NCBI GenBank assembly: GCA_949317995.1
Contig: OX439041.1
Coordinates: 47,229,269-47,293,268, forward strand
Direction of reading: 5' to 3'
Source: Acholoe squamosa
Lineage: Eukaryota > Annelida > Polychaeta > Phyllodocida > Polynoidae
Length of the DNA stretch: 64,000 nucleotides
Below are positions 44,001-53,419 of the stretch, piece after piece (the first letter of the stretch is position 1; each line of letters opens with the position of its first letter). Under the pieces are notes generated by a model. The model did no database searches and was not told the origin of the DNA. It was given only the letters and a program-made list of their open reading frames with translations. A program made the position numbers and the translations under genes.

Positions 44001-47000
44001 TGATCATAGTAGTAGTTTATAGGGGCAAACTCAGCACATAGGAACAGCTACTGAATTCGGTTTGACCTACTTACTAACCGGAAGTGACCTTTTAACCTCA
44101 ACCTCTTGACCAATCAGAAGCCAGCATTTGACTGGAAGTCATGCCTATGATCATATATAGGCATGTGACCTGTTATGACCTCGTTTCTCAAGCTCTGATT
44201 GGCTGAGAGGTGGTTGCCATGGCAACCATCAAAAATAAACAAACCTAGCAGATATTATTGGAACTGTTTATAGCTGGGAGACCCCTTGGGGTTAAAAAAA
44301 AACTAGTGGTGCCCTTACGCCTGACACCTAGTGGATATTATTAGAACTGCTCATAGATGGGTTAAGTGGAGCCCCCTTGTGGTTAAAAAAATTAGTGATG
44401 CCTTTACACCTGACACCTTGTGGGTATTATTGGAACTACTTATAGCTGGGTTTAGTGGAGCCCCTTTGGTTAGGAAGTGACGTGTAATATCCATGTAACT
44501 TTTAGGGGTAGGGAAAGTATAACCTAGTTTTTTTAGTGCTGATTGCTTGTTGGATATTTTATACTTGATCTAATTTGTTAAGCTTTGATTGGTTGTTGAC
44601 ATTTGTGTAATACCCATGGAATTTAAGGGAAGACATGACAGGAACTTATTTTTTCCACATATTGATGTTCATTGCATGATTTCAATGCTTTTGTCCGATG
44701 CAATTTAACACAACACAACACAGGTTTTTTTTACACTTTTTTATTTCACAAACAACCTTGACATATGAATGTGCTTTTACCATTAGAAGGTTTTGTACAC
44801 ATGCAACAGAAAGAGGTGTTTGCAGTTAGTGATTTAGCTCTTGTCCAATGCATTGACTTTAAGCTTTCATTCCAGGTATTAAAATAACATGTGCTACTGA
44901 TTCTAGCTATGTTTGCAATAGCAGGTTCAAACAATGCCTGAGCCAGAAAGTAGACAGGGTTGTTTTTTTTTACTGAAGCTAAAAGCCCTGAAAGGTAGCC
45001 TTCCTTGAAAATTAACTTGAATGAAAAATGACTTTTTACCCTAACCAAGTTTAAAGGGGCCCTGGCATGGTAATGCATGCCCGCATTAAAAAGTCACGTG
45101 ACCACCCCTTGACCAATCAGGGCATCGTGATTTTTCCGCTAATTCCCACGATTTTATGATCGCTGTTTGAATCGGTACCCATGTTGTTAATTTGCGGTGC
45201 CAGCCCCCCTTTAAAGCTGAAATTTCCAAGGTGCATTGTAGACAGGTGAAACATAGGGTTTCACATATTTGCCAATGTTTAGATTACTTTTACAATGGCA
45301 TAATACACCCACTTTGGGGTAAATTTTTAGTTCCTGAAGGTATGCTGCAAATTTTCGCACACTGCCTAGTGTGTACCTGGTATAATGTCGTGGAAATGTC
45401 TCTTTAGTGTGTAATTGATATACTCCAATACACCAATCCATTGTCTGTAATGTAACATTGTTTTGTTTACAGTAGTTAATGCAAACGGCAAAAGCGTCCC
45501 TAAAAGCCACATTAAAGAACTTGCACATATTAATGCTATTTAAACAGTGGTCAACAGTGTCTGGTTCAGCTCCTCTAAGATATTGAATGTTGTCTACAGG
45601 AATTGCTTCCCAGAAAAAGTTTTCTTCACATCCACATAACACACTTCTTATATTATTGCCTGGACTAATTGCGGAAGGTTTACCGTATGTTGTGTTCGAC
45701 TGTGAATAAGGTCGCATATAAAATTCAAGGAGGGTTAGACATTATGGTGCCTGCTTAGCTAAAACACTACCAAAGACCAGATAAGGGAAAAAAACCTCTT
45801 GTCTGGTGAAGTTGATGCAGAACTGAACTGTTTTACACAATCACTTTTCTTTTTTGTTTCTTGCCCCTAGTTTTATTTTTTTGGGGGGGGGGAAATTGTT
45901 TATCCCCTTTTCCTTACACACAGTATGTATACACATGACACAGGATATGTAATACAACCTTAACATCGTCTTTTAGTAAATTTTACTGTTTTACACATTT
46001 ACTTTTCCTTTTTTATTTTTTCACACATTATACAACCTTAAACTATGTAATTTTTACTTTTTTACTTTTGTTATTTTTTTCACACAGGATACATGATAGA
46101 ACACAACCTTTCACACAGTATACACATGACAGAATACAACCTTAAACTATGCAATTTTTACTTTTACTTTTTACTTTTTAATTTTTTTAATTTTTTTCCA
46201 CACAGGATACATGATAGAAGACAACCTTAACCTTAATTTTTACTAAAACCTTTTTACAAAAGATGCTTATACACAAGAATGATTTGCTTAACCTGTGAAT
46301 CACTTTTTGAAGTGGTAAATCTGACATTGTAATCGCTTTTGTATCGTTTTCTAAACCAGCTATAAATTTTAAAAGTTGCCATCATAAGTTTTCTTGTAAT
46401 AAGAGTCTTTTTTCTATTTTTCAGGCACAAAAAGTAAATGTTGTTATTTTTTCATCACGCATGCTACACAATAGTTTCTATGCATTAAGATGCTACACCA
46501 TAATGCTTTGATGATTGTAACATATGAGCACCAGTTGTTGAACTGGTACATATACGACGCTACAATGCTATGAAACACGTTTAATTTTGACACAAGAGAA
46601 GCTGTTGACCGGATTTAAATAAAGAAAAAGGCTGTTGACCACTGACCTTTTCTTTTTCACTGGTAGAAACTCTTGTAGTCTTGTTCCAGAAGTGGTCCCA
46701 CACATGTTTGAAGAGTTTTCAGCACTTGAGGTGTAACGGTGTGATCACAGTGTGAGGGGCAGGTGGGAAGACGCATGACAGAAGACTCAGAACGGTTCAT
46801 TTCATTTATGTACGACTGAGTGCCAATGTGGATTTTACCTGCATCCCTTGTAAAGGTTTACCAGAACCGAAACAGGGCATGAAGAAGGTGCAGCAGTGGA
46901 GATGTCCAAATCCTCTACGAGGTTAGAAACGGCTGGCACTCCCTGGTAGGCTTGGAGTAAAATATCTTGGTGGTGCTTTAGGAGAGTTGGACATTTGCTG

Positions 47001-48598
47001 ATGAGCAGTCTGACCTGGGGAGGTGAAAGGTTAACACACCTTTCAAAGGGTCTATGTAGGAGTGAATGGCCAGACCTTTCACATTGGGCTTCTTTTACAT
47101 CTCTATGTGTGTATTCTTGTCACCTTCAGGGTAAAAATTTGGTTAGGTTTTCACCCTCCTCTTCCTCCTCCTCCTTCTCCTCTTTGGTCAATGCCATAAC
47201 AGGGTATGTGTGCGAGTTGTCAACAATATCTCCAGGTGATGGTGGTGGTGATGATGACGGTGCCCATAGCGGCACTGTTGCCGCAACTCCAGTTAGGTCT
47301 GTGGGGTTCTTGTTGCAATGAAGAAACTCGCGTATGTCATAATTAGACTTGGCATTTTCCCCACCATCCCATTCACTGTGCAAGTCATGCATTAAGCCAT
47401 CCACCTCTGGAGTTCTATCCGGGGTGAGTGGTGAGAAAGAAGGTGGTGTTGCTCCCTTGGAATGGCAATCGTCCACTATTATATTATAACAAGGTGTGGA
47501 GAGAAAGCCCTCTGTAGAAGTGGGCTGTAGTTTAATGGGTGGTACCCTTTTACCTCTCGTTAGCAGTTTACTCGACATAACTGTGGAGATGCTAGTGGCA
47601 GTGTAGGAAAGCTGTGGTAGGTGTGGTTGCAGCAGCAGCAGTTGCGCTAAAAGCGCTTATGTGATGGTCAGTGACTCCTTATAAACCCTATTTTTTCCCC
47701 TCCCTCCCTCCAGCAGCAGCCTAATGAGCCTGTATATGCAACCCTGTTTTGTTTATGTTAGACTGTCCACCAAATTGCCACCGTGTGTAGTGCGTTCAGT
47801 AGCTTTTTTCCTTCCACCCCCCTTTTCCTCCCCTGTTAAACTGACCACCAAGTTGCCACTGTGACCATTGATGGTGCAAGGTTCACTCCCATTAGTCAAG
47901 AGCTGCTCAGCTGATCATGACTGCTGCTTCCTTACCTCTGAGCTTATCCACTTTTCACAAAAGAGAAACGGTGGTTTTTATTTCAGACATAAGGGGTGGT
48001 GTAGAACACGGTAAGCTGTTTCAACTGTGGCGGTATTGTCCTGAACATTATTCTTCAGACGCGTTTAATCCTCCCAATTTGAATTTTAGAAAGTGTTTCC
48101 TTCAAAACAATACTGCACCTTTAATAGAGAATGGCAAACACTCCTTTTGTCTATCCATAAAAAAAATTGATCAGAAAAAGTAAAAATTGGCAGGTAGCAG
48201 GGATTGAGCTTACTTATAATGCTGTAATGTACATTATGAGACGTCACGCCATACCCTGTAGAAAACTTTGTTTCTAAAAAAAGTCCAAAGGGGGGAAATT
48301 CAGTTTTTATTGATCCCACTCTGGTAGAAGCGTTGATAAAATTTCAGGCAGACAAAATTACATTTTCCCCCCTTGTACCAAACAGAATTTTTTACGAAAG
48401 GTTGTTCAGAACTGAAATTGGCCACTCCTCACTAGGCTCTTGTCATATAGTGAGGGTGGTAACTCAAATGTGGACATGGAGCATGATACAGGAGCAGCGC
48501 CCACTTGTTAGATACTGGCAACGCTGCCTTCACACATTTGTGGTGATATCCACTCACCAACACCTACAATGGAAACACACTGATTACCAAGCGCACGT

Positions 48599-48655
<57 letters not shown>

Positions 48656-51067
48656 AGTGATCTTTTAGTGTGATTCAGGAGCTTGTAGTGCTTTTAGTGT
48701 GATTTAGGAGGACTCAAGAGATGCACTTTTTGCTGATCCCAAGACCAGATTAACTGTGACGTCATGCTTGTGTGTGACAATGATTCTGCATGCGGACCGT
48801 AACAGATGGGGTACGGACCTCCTCTATATCTATTAGGGTGAAGTGTACTTATATACCCATTGGCTATGTAGAACCCACGAATAAGGTGTGTGCTAAAGTG
48901 GAAAAATAGAAAGCAAACAATCTAAAGCATCTGTTGTATCTTGTCAAATTTATTCTATTGCTACAAGCCTTGAACGAGCTGTGATTTTTCATTTTTGAAA
49001 TAAAATAGGGACTATAAGCCGCTTTTTCTACCCACATAAATGAAGTGATGCTATGTGCTCAGGTGGTTGGTGTTTCTAAAAAGTGCAAAGTGGCGGCACC
49101 TACTGGAAAGCAGACACGCTAACGCTGTTTACACACAAAGGTGGTTCACCACCACCAGCACTTGCTAAGTTGCTACACCACCTACCCCACCTACCTCACC
49201 TGCCCTACCTACCCTATATAACCCACTTTTATGTTTTCTGCCCTATTATAACCTACCTACCTACCAAATATCATGGAGGATTACCTCCCGGATAATTTGT
49301 TATTGAATGTAAGTAACAAACCACCTATGGCAGAGTACACTCGGCTAGGTATTTATTTAGGACTGAGAATGAGTCTCATGGAGTACATGAACAGTGAAAC
49401 TAGCATTGCTTCAATAGCCAGAGAAATGCTAACTTGTTGGTACAGGAAAACTGTGCATTGTAAGTGGATGGTAAGACATGCACTGAGTGAGATAGGACAT
49501 TATGATTTGGTGGAATACTGCAGATGGTTCATGGCATAACACAACATGGTGGATCATAGTAAAATACCTGCAGAGTAATGGAAAGTAGAAACTTTGTTTG
49601 TTGACCTTGCACAGAAGTTGCCACGAGATTGGAGAGAATTGGGAATGGAACTGTAGTTAAGTTTTCCTAAGCTTAACCTCTGCTCTACACCAGTTCCCTC
49701 CGACAGAAGTGTACAAAACCCTGTCCTTGAAGTTCTTAAGGTGTGGAAATACAAGAAGATATCTCATCCCAGCAGTTTGATTGTCGCATTAAACAACATG
49801 GGTCGTGCCGACTTAGCTCTTTACGTAGAAAGTTTAATGGAGGTTTCACCTAACTTAAAAGACACCACTGTTGAGGTTTGAGCTTTCATTCACCATGGAT
49901 CAACAAGAGCTAACACCTCTTTCTGTTACATATGTATCAAAAAAGTGAAATACAAGTAAAAAAAAAAACTACGTTGTGTTGTGTTAATTACACATTTCAT
50001 TTCTTGATGCTCAAAAAAATAGGTTATACTTTCCCCTATCCCTAAAAGTTACATGGATATAACACGTCACTTCCTAACCAATTCAATTTATTTTTAATTT
50101 ATTTTATTTCACAACCTCTAGCTAGAGGCAAAGGAAAGTAACATGTTACATGGTGTACAATACAAAAGTTGAAGTTATAATCACAAAATACAGTACTGGT
50201 ACATGAGATTCATTTTAGCACCACAAATCATATGTTACAAAGGGGTAAGATATAGAAATTGAGACAAGAGGCTCCACTAAACCCAGCTATAAGTAGTTAC
50301 AATAATACCCACTAGGTGACAGGCGTGAGGGTGTCACTAGTTGTTTTTTTAACCACAAGGGGGCTCCACTAAACCCAGCTATAAGCAGTTCCAATAACAT
50401 CCACTAGGTGTCAGGTGATTACATGACATTGCCATGACAACAACACATTTTGTTAATTTTTGATGGTTGCCATGGCAACCACCTTTCAGCCAATCAGAGT
50501 TCGAAAAATGAGGTCATGACCTGTTATCATCACGTGATGATGTCATAGCTCTCAGCCAAAAAAAAATTAGGTCATATGCCCATATATGGTCATGGGTTTG
50601 GCATCCGGTCAAATGCTGGCTTCTGATTGGTCGAGAGGTCGAGGTCAAAAGGTCACTTCCGGTTCATAAGTAGGTCAAATCGATTGCAGTAGTCATTCTA
50701 TGCGCTGAGTTTGCCCCTTTATACTACTTCTAGTCAAACACCACATCAAATATGCCAGTATGAAGTGGTTTTTATTTTGACCACTGCTTGACTGTGAAGT
50801 GCTTAAGGTATTGGTGGATATAAAAAGGTCACAGCATTGTAACCTTTCTTTTGTGATGATAGCCAGCCAGTTTACTTGTTTTGGCACTACCTACATGCAG
50901 ACACTTGTGCACTACCTCCATGCGCGCACAGGTCTGTCTCAGCACTAAATACAGTAGTTTTGGAGAGCCTCAAAATGAAAAAAGGCACTAAGATTAAAAT
51001 AGCTCAGGTTTATATCGTCCAAGCAGTCATACTCTCTGTCTGTCTGTCTGTCTATCTGTCTGGCTGC

Positions 51068-51136
<69 letters not shown>

Positions 51137-52616
51137 TCTCTAACCTTTCAACTTCGAGCAGGGCCGATGATCCATAATCTTTGGTGCATGCAAAATAATG
51201 AAGTTACTACATGTTCAAGTGCATGAAGGGATTTATGATATGTTTGGACCCAACAACCCCAAGGCACAAGTAAATATATATTTCATACATGACGTATATA
51301 AAAAGTGCCACTAAGAAATTATTAAATTGCCCCAAGGTAAATAATCATAGGGAACTGGCTCCAGGCCATTTAGAAGATGAACCATACAGATATTTCTAAG
51401 ACATAAGTAGGGTCTATGAGACTAGTCTTATGCCAACTTACTCTAATAAAATCCTATGGGCAAAAGGTATTGTATTTTCATTCAATTGTCTTTGTCAAGG
51501 AATCCCCTATGCTCGATATGTTGGATTCCAAGATTGGAGACAGGCTTTCACGGAGCCACAGGCAGAGTGGAGCAGCTTGAAGCAGGAACTCTCACTAGTA
51601 CCAGGCATTCTGGACAAACTTGGTGAGATTTTTCTCTTACAAAGCCCTGCACAGAGCTATTTCTGTTCTGACCATTTGCTTGGTAATAAATTTCAGCCTA
51701 TGATAACTAGAGTGAATCTATGAAACATAGGGTGTAGAAGATTTCAACAAGTGGCTGGGAATGTGGTGGCTTGAGAAGTGGTAAAACCGATTTAGACCAA
51801 GAAAATGTTTCCCTGCTTTGATTGGTTTGGGGTGTGCAGGGAAATGTTTAATTGGACTTGTAAAGAAACCCAACAACCCCACTCATCCTTCTTGAAGATG
51901 ACTTCTTCCTTGTTGACTACTTGTTTGTCACTATAACTGTGTATTCTATACATTGAAGTTAGTCATATTTATTATGGTATTTCATATTGAATAGTGTGGC
52001 GGTCTGTGCATGTACAGTAGTGAGGCTAAGGACATTAATCAAATAATGTCTTTTTGCCATTCCAGAGCAGGGCATTGATCTCTGTGACATGGGAACAGGT
52101 CCAGGGACCATTGCCTTGTCCATCGCCAAGCACTTTCCAAAATCAAAAGTTTGGGGCCTCGATATCTCAGAAGAGGGTATAGACATGGCCAATACTACGG
52201 CGGAAGACATGAAGCTTAAGAACACCCACTTCCATGTACAAGACATTTGCAATATGCCTGATGACTGGACAAACAAGTGGGATGTTGTTACAATGTTCGA
52301 TGTTGCCCATGATGTCCCATATACGACCAAAATGATGAGAGAAATTGTTAAGGTGTTAAAACCTGGGGGTTATTTTTTGATGATGGACATTGGAGTCCAC
52401 ACTGAACATAAGGATAACATCTCCCTCCCAATAGCCCCCTTCATCTATTCATGCAGTTTGTTCCACTGCATGGTTGTATCCCTAAATGAGGAGGGAGGGG
52501 AGGGGTGGGGAGCTGCATGGGGGATTGAGAAGGCAGTTGAACTGCTGAAAGAAGCAGGCTTCGCTGAAGTCACAGTTAAGGAGGGGCTGCAGGCTGTCTG
52601 TAAAAAGGCTCAGTGA
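41006..52616 (+). CDS. SAM-dependent methyltransferase, Rv2258c-like (winged helix plus Rossmann domain), four exons seen
   Basis: Exons are 41006-41203, 41316-41515, 51500-51622 and 52066-52616. All have GT-AG borders and phases match at each junction. The first two give a helical dimerisation region and a winged helix (SIEIGVRTGLFEVMM, YVREWLGAMVTTQIIDIDDD). The third has GIPYARYVGFQDWRQAF. The last carries the SAM motif DLCDMGTGPGTIALSIAKHF, the acidic GLDIS, FDVAHDVP and the post-motif VLKPGGYFLMMDIG, ending in a TGA at 52614. About 357 codons agree with the roughly 350-residue family. The initiator exon is missing, so the start is open. The substrate is unknown in animals. Intron 2 is about 10 kb and contains the TIR element at 44008-50731. 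The last two exons are duplicated at 60.9-62.1 kb. Confidence 0.85.
41516..42921. other. Intron sequence
   Basis: Part of the long intron. The open frame 41638-41838 follows a possible acceptor but shows no family similarity and is not needed to keep the methyltransferase frame. No repeat was recognised. Confidence 0.5.
42922..43112 (+). repeat. (GTGA)n-headed interspersed repeat, copy 1
   Basis: It begins AGTGAGTGAGTGAGTGAGTA, then has a GTTTAATGCCACTTCGACAG-type core and ends AGTGGGCTAGGGAAGCCCGC. A clear second copy lies inverted at 62348-62535. Repeats starting with GTGAGTGAGT followed by TTTAACGCC-like words are common in molluscs and related phyla. Confidence 0.75.
43113..44007. other. 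Intron sequence with weak repeats
   Basis: Between 43130 and 43520 phrases like ATTGCTCCA..AAATTTTCAGATT recur about five times at 60-80-bp spacing, a degenerate tandem array. Nothing else was seen. Confidence 0.45.
44008..44744 (+). repeat. Left terminal inverted repeat
   Basis: Matches the complement of 49945-50731 throughout. It contains ETS-like CCGGAAGTGACC, CCAATCAG boxes, the X-box palindrome, two and a half copies of an about 85-bp subrepeat (AGTGGATATTATTGGAACTG-type, 44247-44472), and at its inner edge a poly(A) signal on the minus strand. Confidence 0.9.
44212..44227. promoter_or_regulatory. RFX X-box palindrome in left TIR
   Basis: GGTTGCCATGGCAACC is a perfect 16-bp palindrome matching the RFX-family consensus GTNRCC(N0-3)RGYAAC. 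A CCAAT box (GATTGGCTGAG, reverse ATTGG) lies 10 bp away. Conserved between the two TIRs. Binding is predicted from sequence only. Confidence 0.75.
44740..44745 (-). terminator. Poly(A) signal at the end of the leftward transcription unit
   Basis: AATAAA on the minus strand lies immediately after the stop codon of the ORF ending at 44746, at the inner edge of the TIR. The right TIR has the corresponding sequence GTGAAATACAAG just past the rightward genes, so the signal is TIR-encoded for both sides, degenerate on the right. Confidence 0.6.
44746..45078 (-). CDS. Unrecognised Cys-rich C-terminal protein of the TIR element
   Basis: A 110-codon frame, leftmost in the element. The last 35 residues hold two paired cysteine clusters (SFCCMCTKP, then FICQGCL), as in a zinc ribbon. 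The rest (HFSFKLIFKEGYLSGLLASV, YFLAQALFEPAIANIARIS) looks like folded protein. It may be the C-terminal exon or a frameshifted continuation of the ORF at 45211-45717. No family was identified. Confidence 0.45.
   Translation of the reverse strand: MHYHARAPLNLVRVKSHFSFKLIFKEGYLSGLLASVKKNNPVYFLAQALFEPAIANIARISSTCYFNTWNESLKSMHWTRAKSLTANTSFCCMCTKPSNGKSTFICQGCL
45211..45717 (-). CDS. Unrecognised 168-residue Cys/His-rich protein of the TIR element
   Basis: An intact frame starting at 45717. Cysteines lie at residues 28, 30, 58, 65, 79, 83 and 96, and there is a CHC cluster at 140-142 (KVGVLCHCKSNLNIGKYV). A Cys-His-Cys centre in a small Cys-rich viral-type protein distantly recalls the adenovirus E4 34K family, but similarity by eye is too weak for assignment. 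The upstream region has the short leader expected of a promoter-proximal gene, and the next ORF begins 130 bp downstream. Confidence 0.45.
   Translation of the reverse strand: MRPYSQSNTTYGKPSAISPGNNIRSVLCGCEENFFWEAIPVDNIQYLRGAEPDTVDHCLNSINMCKFFNVAFRDAFAVCINYCKQNNVTLQTMDWCIGVYQLHTKETFPRHYTRYTLGSVRKFAAYLQELKIYPKVGVLCHCKSNLNIGKYVKPYVSPVYNAPWKFQL
45830..46260. repeat. AT-rich degenerate tandem repeat
   Basis: The phrase CACACAGGATACATGATAGA with ACAACCTTA recurs near 45915, 46080 and 46195, separated by TTTTACTTTTTTA tracts, with roughly 110-bp spacing. It lies between two leftward ORFs and probably contains no gene. Confidence 0.6.
46658..47578 (-). pseudogene. Unrecognised acidic protein of the TIR element, frameshifted
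   Basis: The first frame (47578-47126, 150 codons) starts at a good ATG. It contains a Pro-rich segment (ATPPSFSPLTPDRTPEVDG), DLHSEWDGGENAKSNYD and a poly-Glu tract. Coding character continues in other frames as VRLLISKCPTLLKHHQDILL (near 46980) and SSVMRLPTCPSHCDHTV, ending at a stop near 46658. Two frameshifts are needed. The total of about 300 residues is one protein by inference. It is the first leftward gene from the central promoter. Confidence 0.45.
47579..47916. promoter_or_regulatory. Central bidirectional promoter region of the TIR element
   Basis: The 338 bp lie between divergent ATGs at 47578 (-) and 47917 (+). A paired motif (CCACCAAATTGCCACCGTG and CCACCAAGTTGCCACTGTG) occurs at about 47768 and 47848. 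CAGCAGCAGCAG/GGTGTGGTTGC words and CTTATAAACC near 47680 are also present. The role is inferred from position. Confidence 0.5.
47917..48600 (+). pseudogene. Unrecognised rightward protein of the TIR element, frameshifted
   Basis: The first frame (47917-48183, 88 codons) reads KRETVVFISDIRGGVEHGKL and FQLWRYCPEHYSSDAFNPPN. After a stop the coding signal moves to another frame (QVAGIELTYNAVMYIMRRHA, then FIDPTLVEALIKFQADKITF) and peters out before the (GA)n tract at 48602. Together about 170-220 residues. No family was recognised. Confidence 0.4.
48602..48655. repeat. (GA)n microsatellite
   Basis: About 27 GA units with one AAG interruption. It gives a spurious Arg-Glu repeat at the end of the frame entering it. 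Confidence 0.97.
49215..49220 (+). promoter_or_regulatory. TATA box of the death-domain gene
   Basis: CCCTATATAACCC lies 52-58 bp before the ATG at 49273, after a run of ACCTACC-type words. The distance suits a short 5' leader. Confidence 0.55.
49273..49539 (+). CDS. Small death-domain protein of the TIR element
   Basis: An intact 88-codon frame. Residues about 22-85 fit a death domain: LGIYLGLRMS (helix 1-2 region), SIAREMLTCWYRKT with the conserved W56, then WMVRHALSEIGHYDLVEYC, the AL..IG..DL signature of helices 5-6. Death domains mediate homotypic assembly in apoptosis and NF-kB signalling. As a stand-alone domain in a mobile or viral-type element it could act as a decoy, but that is inference. 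A TATA box precedes it, and a second, broken death domain follows in the same frame. Confidence 0.7.
   Translation: MEDYLPDNLLLNVSNKPPMAEYTRLGIYLGLRMSLMEYMNSETSIASIAREMLTCWYRKTVHCKWMVRHALSEIGHYDLVEYCRWFMA
49540..49881 (+). pseudogene. Second death domain, interrupted by stops
   Basis: In the same frame as the preceding gene, after stops at 49537 and near 49579, the sequence reads FVDLAQKLPRDWRELGMEL, a stop near 49654, LSFPKLNLCSTPVPSD, then LEVLKVWKYKKISHPSS and LIVALNNMGRADLALYVESL, ending near 49881. The W.ELG.EL start and AL..MGR.DLA signature are clear death-domain features. Either the element encoded a tandem death-domain protein that has acquired stops, or a second gene has decayed. 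Confidence 0.65.
50085..50270. repeat. Insertion within the right TIR
   Basis: AT-rich sequence starting TTTATTTTTAATTTATTTTA and containing CTCTAGCTAGAGGC has no counterpart in the left TIR, so it entered after the TIRs formed. Possibly a LINE or SINE 3' end in reverse orientation. Confidence 0.5.
50465..50480. promoter_or_regulatory. RFX X-box palindrome in right TIR
   Basis: Identical 16-bp palindrome to the left TIR, again next to AGCCAATCAG. Nearby are CACGTGATGATGTCAT (E-box and CRE-like words). Confidence 0.75.
50732..51033. other. Intron sequence
   Basis: Flank of the TIR element. No feature was recognised. Confidence 0.5.
51034..51141. repeat. (TCTG)n / (TC)n compound microsatellite
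   Basis: About nine TCTG-type units followed by about 32 TC units. The long Ser-Leu frame across it is an artefact. Confidence 0.95.
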
Positions 52617-52937
52617 TAATCAAAAGGATCATAACGTTCAATCTCACCAGGTATAAAGAAAGGCCACTTCCTTAACACTGTATACATACTACAAGGTGAA
52701 ACAGCATTTATCAGGTCAGTTACATAACATTAAATAGAATAAGAGGCATAGAGGTTCTAAGGTATGGGCAAATCATTGCAAATACATACAGCTGAAACTA
52801 TTCATTTTAGGATAAGGACGTAGCTCATTTATCTAGGAACTCTTCCCACTTTTTGGTGCTCATAGATAGCACGTGTGCGACGTTGTATACATGCTTTTGA
52901 TACATTTTCAGACTGGTTTACAGTTGTGTAGGTTTGA

Positions 52938-52943
52938 AATAAA
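52938..52943 (+). terminator. Poly(A) signal of the methyltransferase gene
   Basis: AATAAA lies 322 bp after the stop at 52616. The sequence around it (TTTGAAATAAATGTTGCTAC) is mirrored downstream of the second copy (TTGAGATAAACATAGTTACT near 62277), so the 3' UTR was duplicated too. Confidence 0.6.
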
Positions 52944-53363
52944 TGTTGCTACTACAACACGATAGACACGATAGGAGCATGTGCTTTTTAGATATTACAT
53001 AGCCAAAGATAGTTTTCATGAAATAAGAAAATAGTGAGAAACATTTATGTATAAATGCATTTTGTACCACAATATTGTATCATATATTGATCCATGTCTT
53101 ACCACGGCTCCGTCTTGACACCTAGTGGTTAGTATAAACATTATCTAGAGCTCTGCTGTGCCATCTGTTGGCAATTAAAGGCTCATACATCTGGGTGCAA
53201 CGCTGTCAATTATGTTCCAGATGCCACTTGCCATTTTATGAGCACTTGCTTGCTTGGTCGCTTTAAAAAAAATTCCCTTACTACCCAGAGGGGGGATTCG
53301 TTATATTTCTCTGTGACATCTGTGACATCCTGAACCATTTCAAAACTGTGTTCTATGCTTATG

Positions 53364-53365
<2 letters not shown>

Positions 53366-53415
<50 letters not shown>
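53366..53415. repeat. (CT)n microsatellite
   Basis: About 25 uninterrupted CT units. Confidence 0.97.

Positions 53416-53419
<4 letters not shown>

Larger units (their letters stand above)
44008..50731. mobile_element. 6.7-kb long-TIR element, DNA-virus-like, with death-domain cargo
   Basis: Terminal inverted repeats of 737 bp (left) and 787 bp (right, including an insertion) bound a 5.2-kb interior. The ends read AGTAGTAGTTTATAGGGGCA and, inverted, AGAAGTAGTATAAAGGGGCA. Leftward genes occupy 44746-47578 and rightward genes 47917-49881, diverging from a 338-bp centre. No polymerase, integrase, helicase, capsid or transposase was recognised. Polinton/adintovirus elements have AG...CT ends and long TIRs, which fits, but the 6-bp target duplication expected for them was not found. 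It may be a deleted or non-autonomous member, or something undescribed. Frameshifts and stops in several ORFs show that this copy is decaying. Confidence 0.7.
49945..50731 (-). repeat. Right terminal inverted repeat
   Basis: The inverted partner of 44008-44744, from GTGAAATACAAG (49945) outward to CTACTTCT (50731). An about 185-bp insertion (50085-50270) has no counterpart on the left. Differences between the TIRs are moderate, so the two ends have diverged since insertion. Confidence 0.9.

Noticed and set aside
47126..47578. Known viral early protein
   Set aside because: Acidic, Pro-rich composition alone is not evidence, and no diagnostic motif was found.
48560..48668. Arg-Glu repeat protein tail
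   Set aside because: Translation of a (GA)n microsatellite. The Ser-Leu frames at 51034-51141 and 53366-53415 have the same origin.
44008..50731. Confident Polinton/Maverick call
   Set aside because: Long TIRs and AG ends fit, but no PolB, integrase, ATPase, protease or capsid gene and no 6-bp target duplication could be found.
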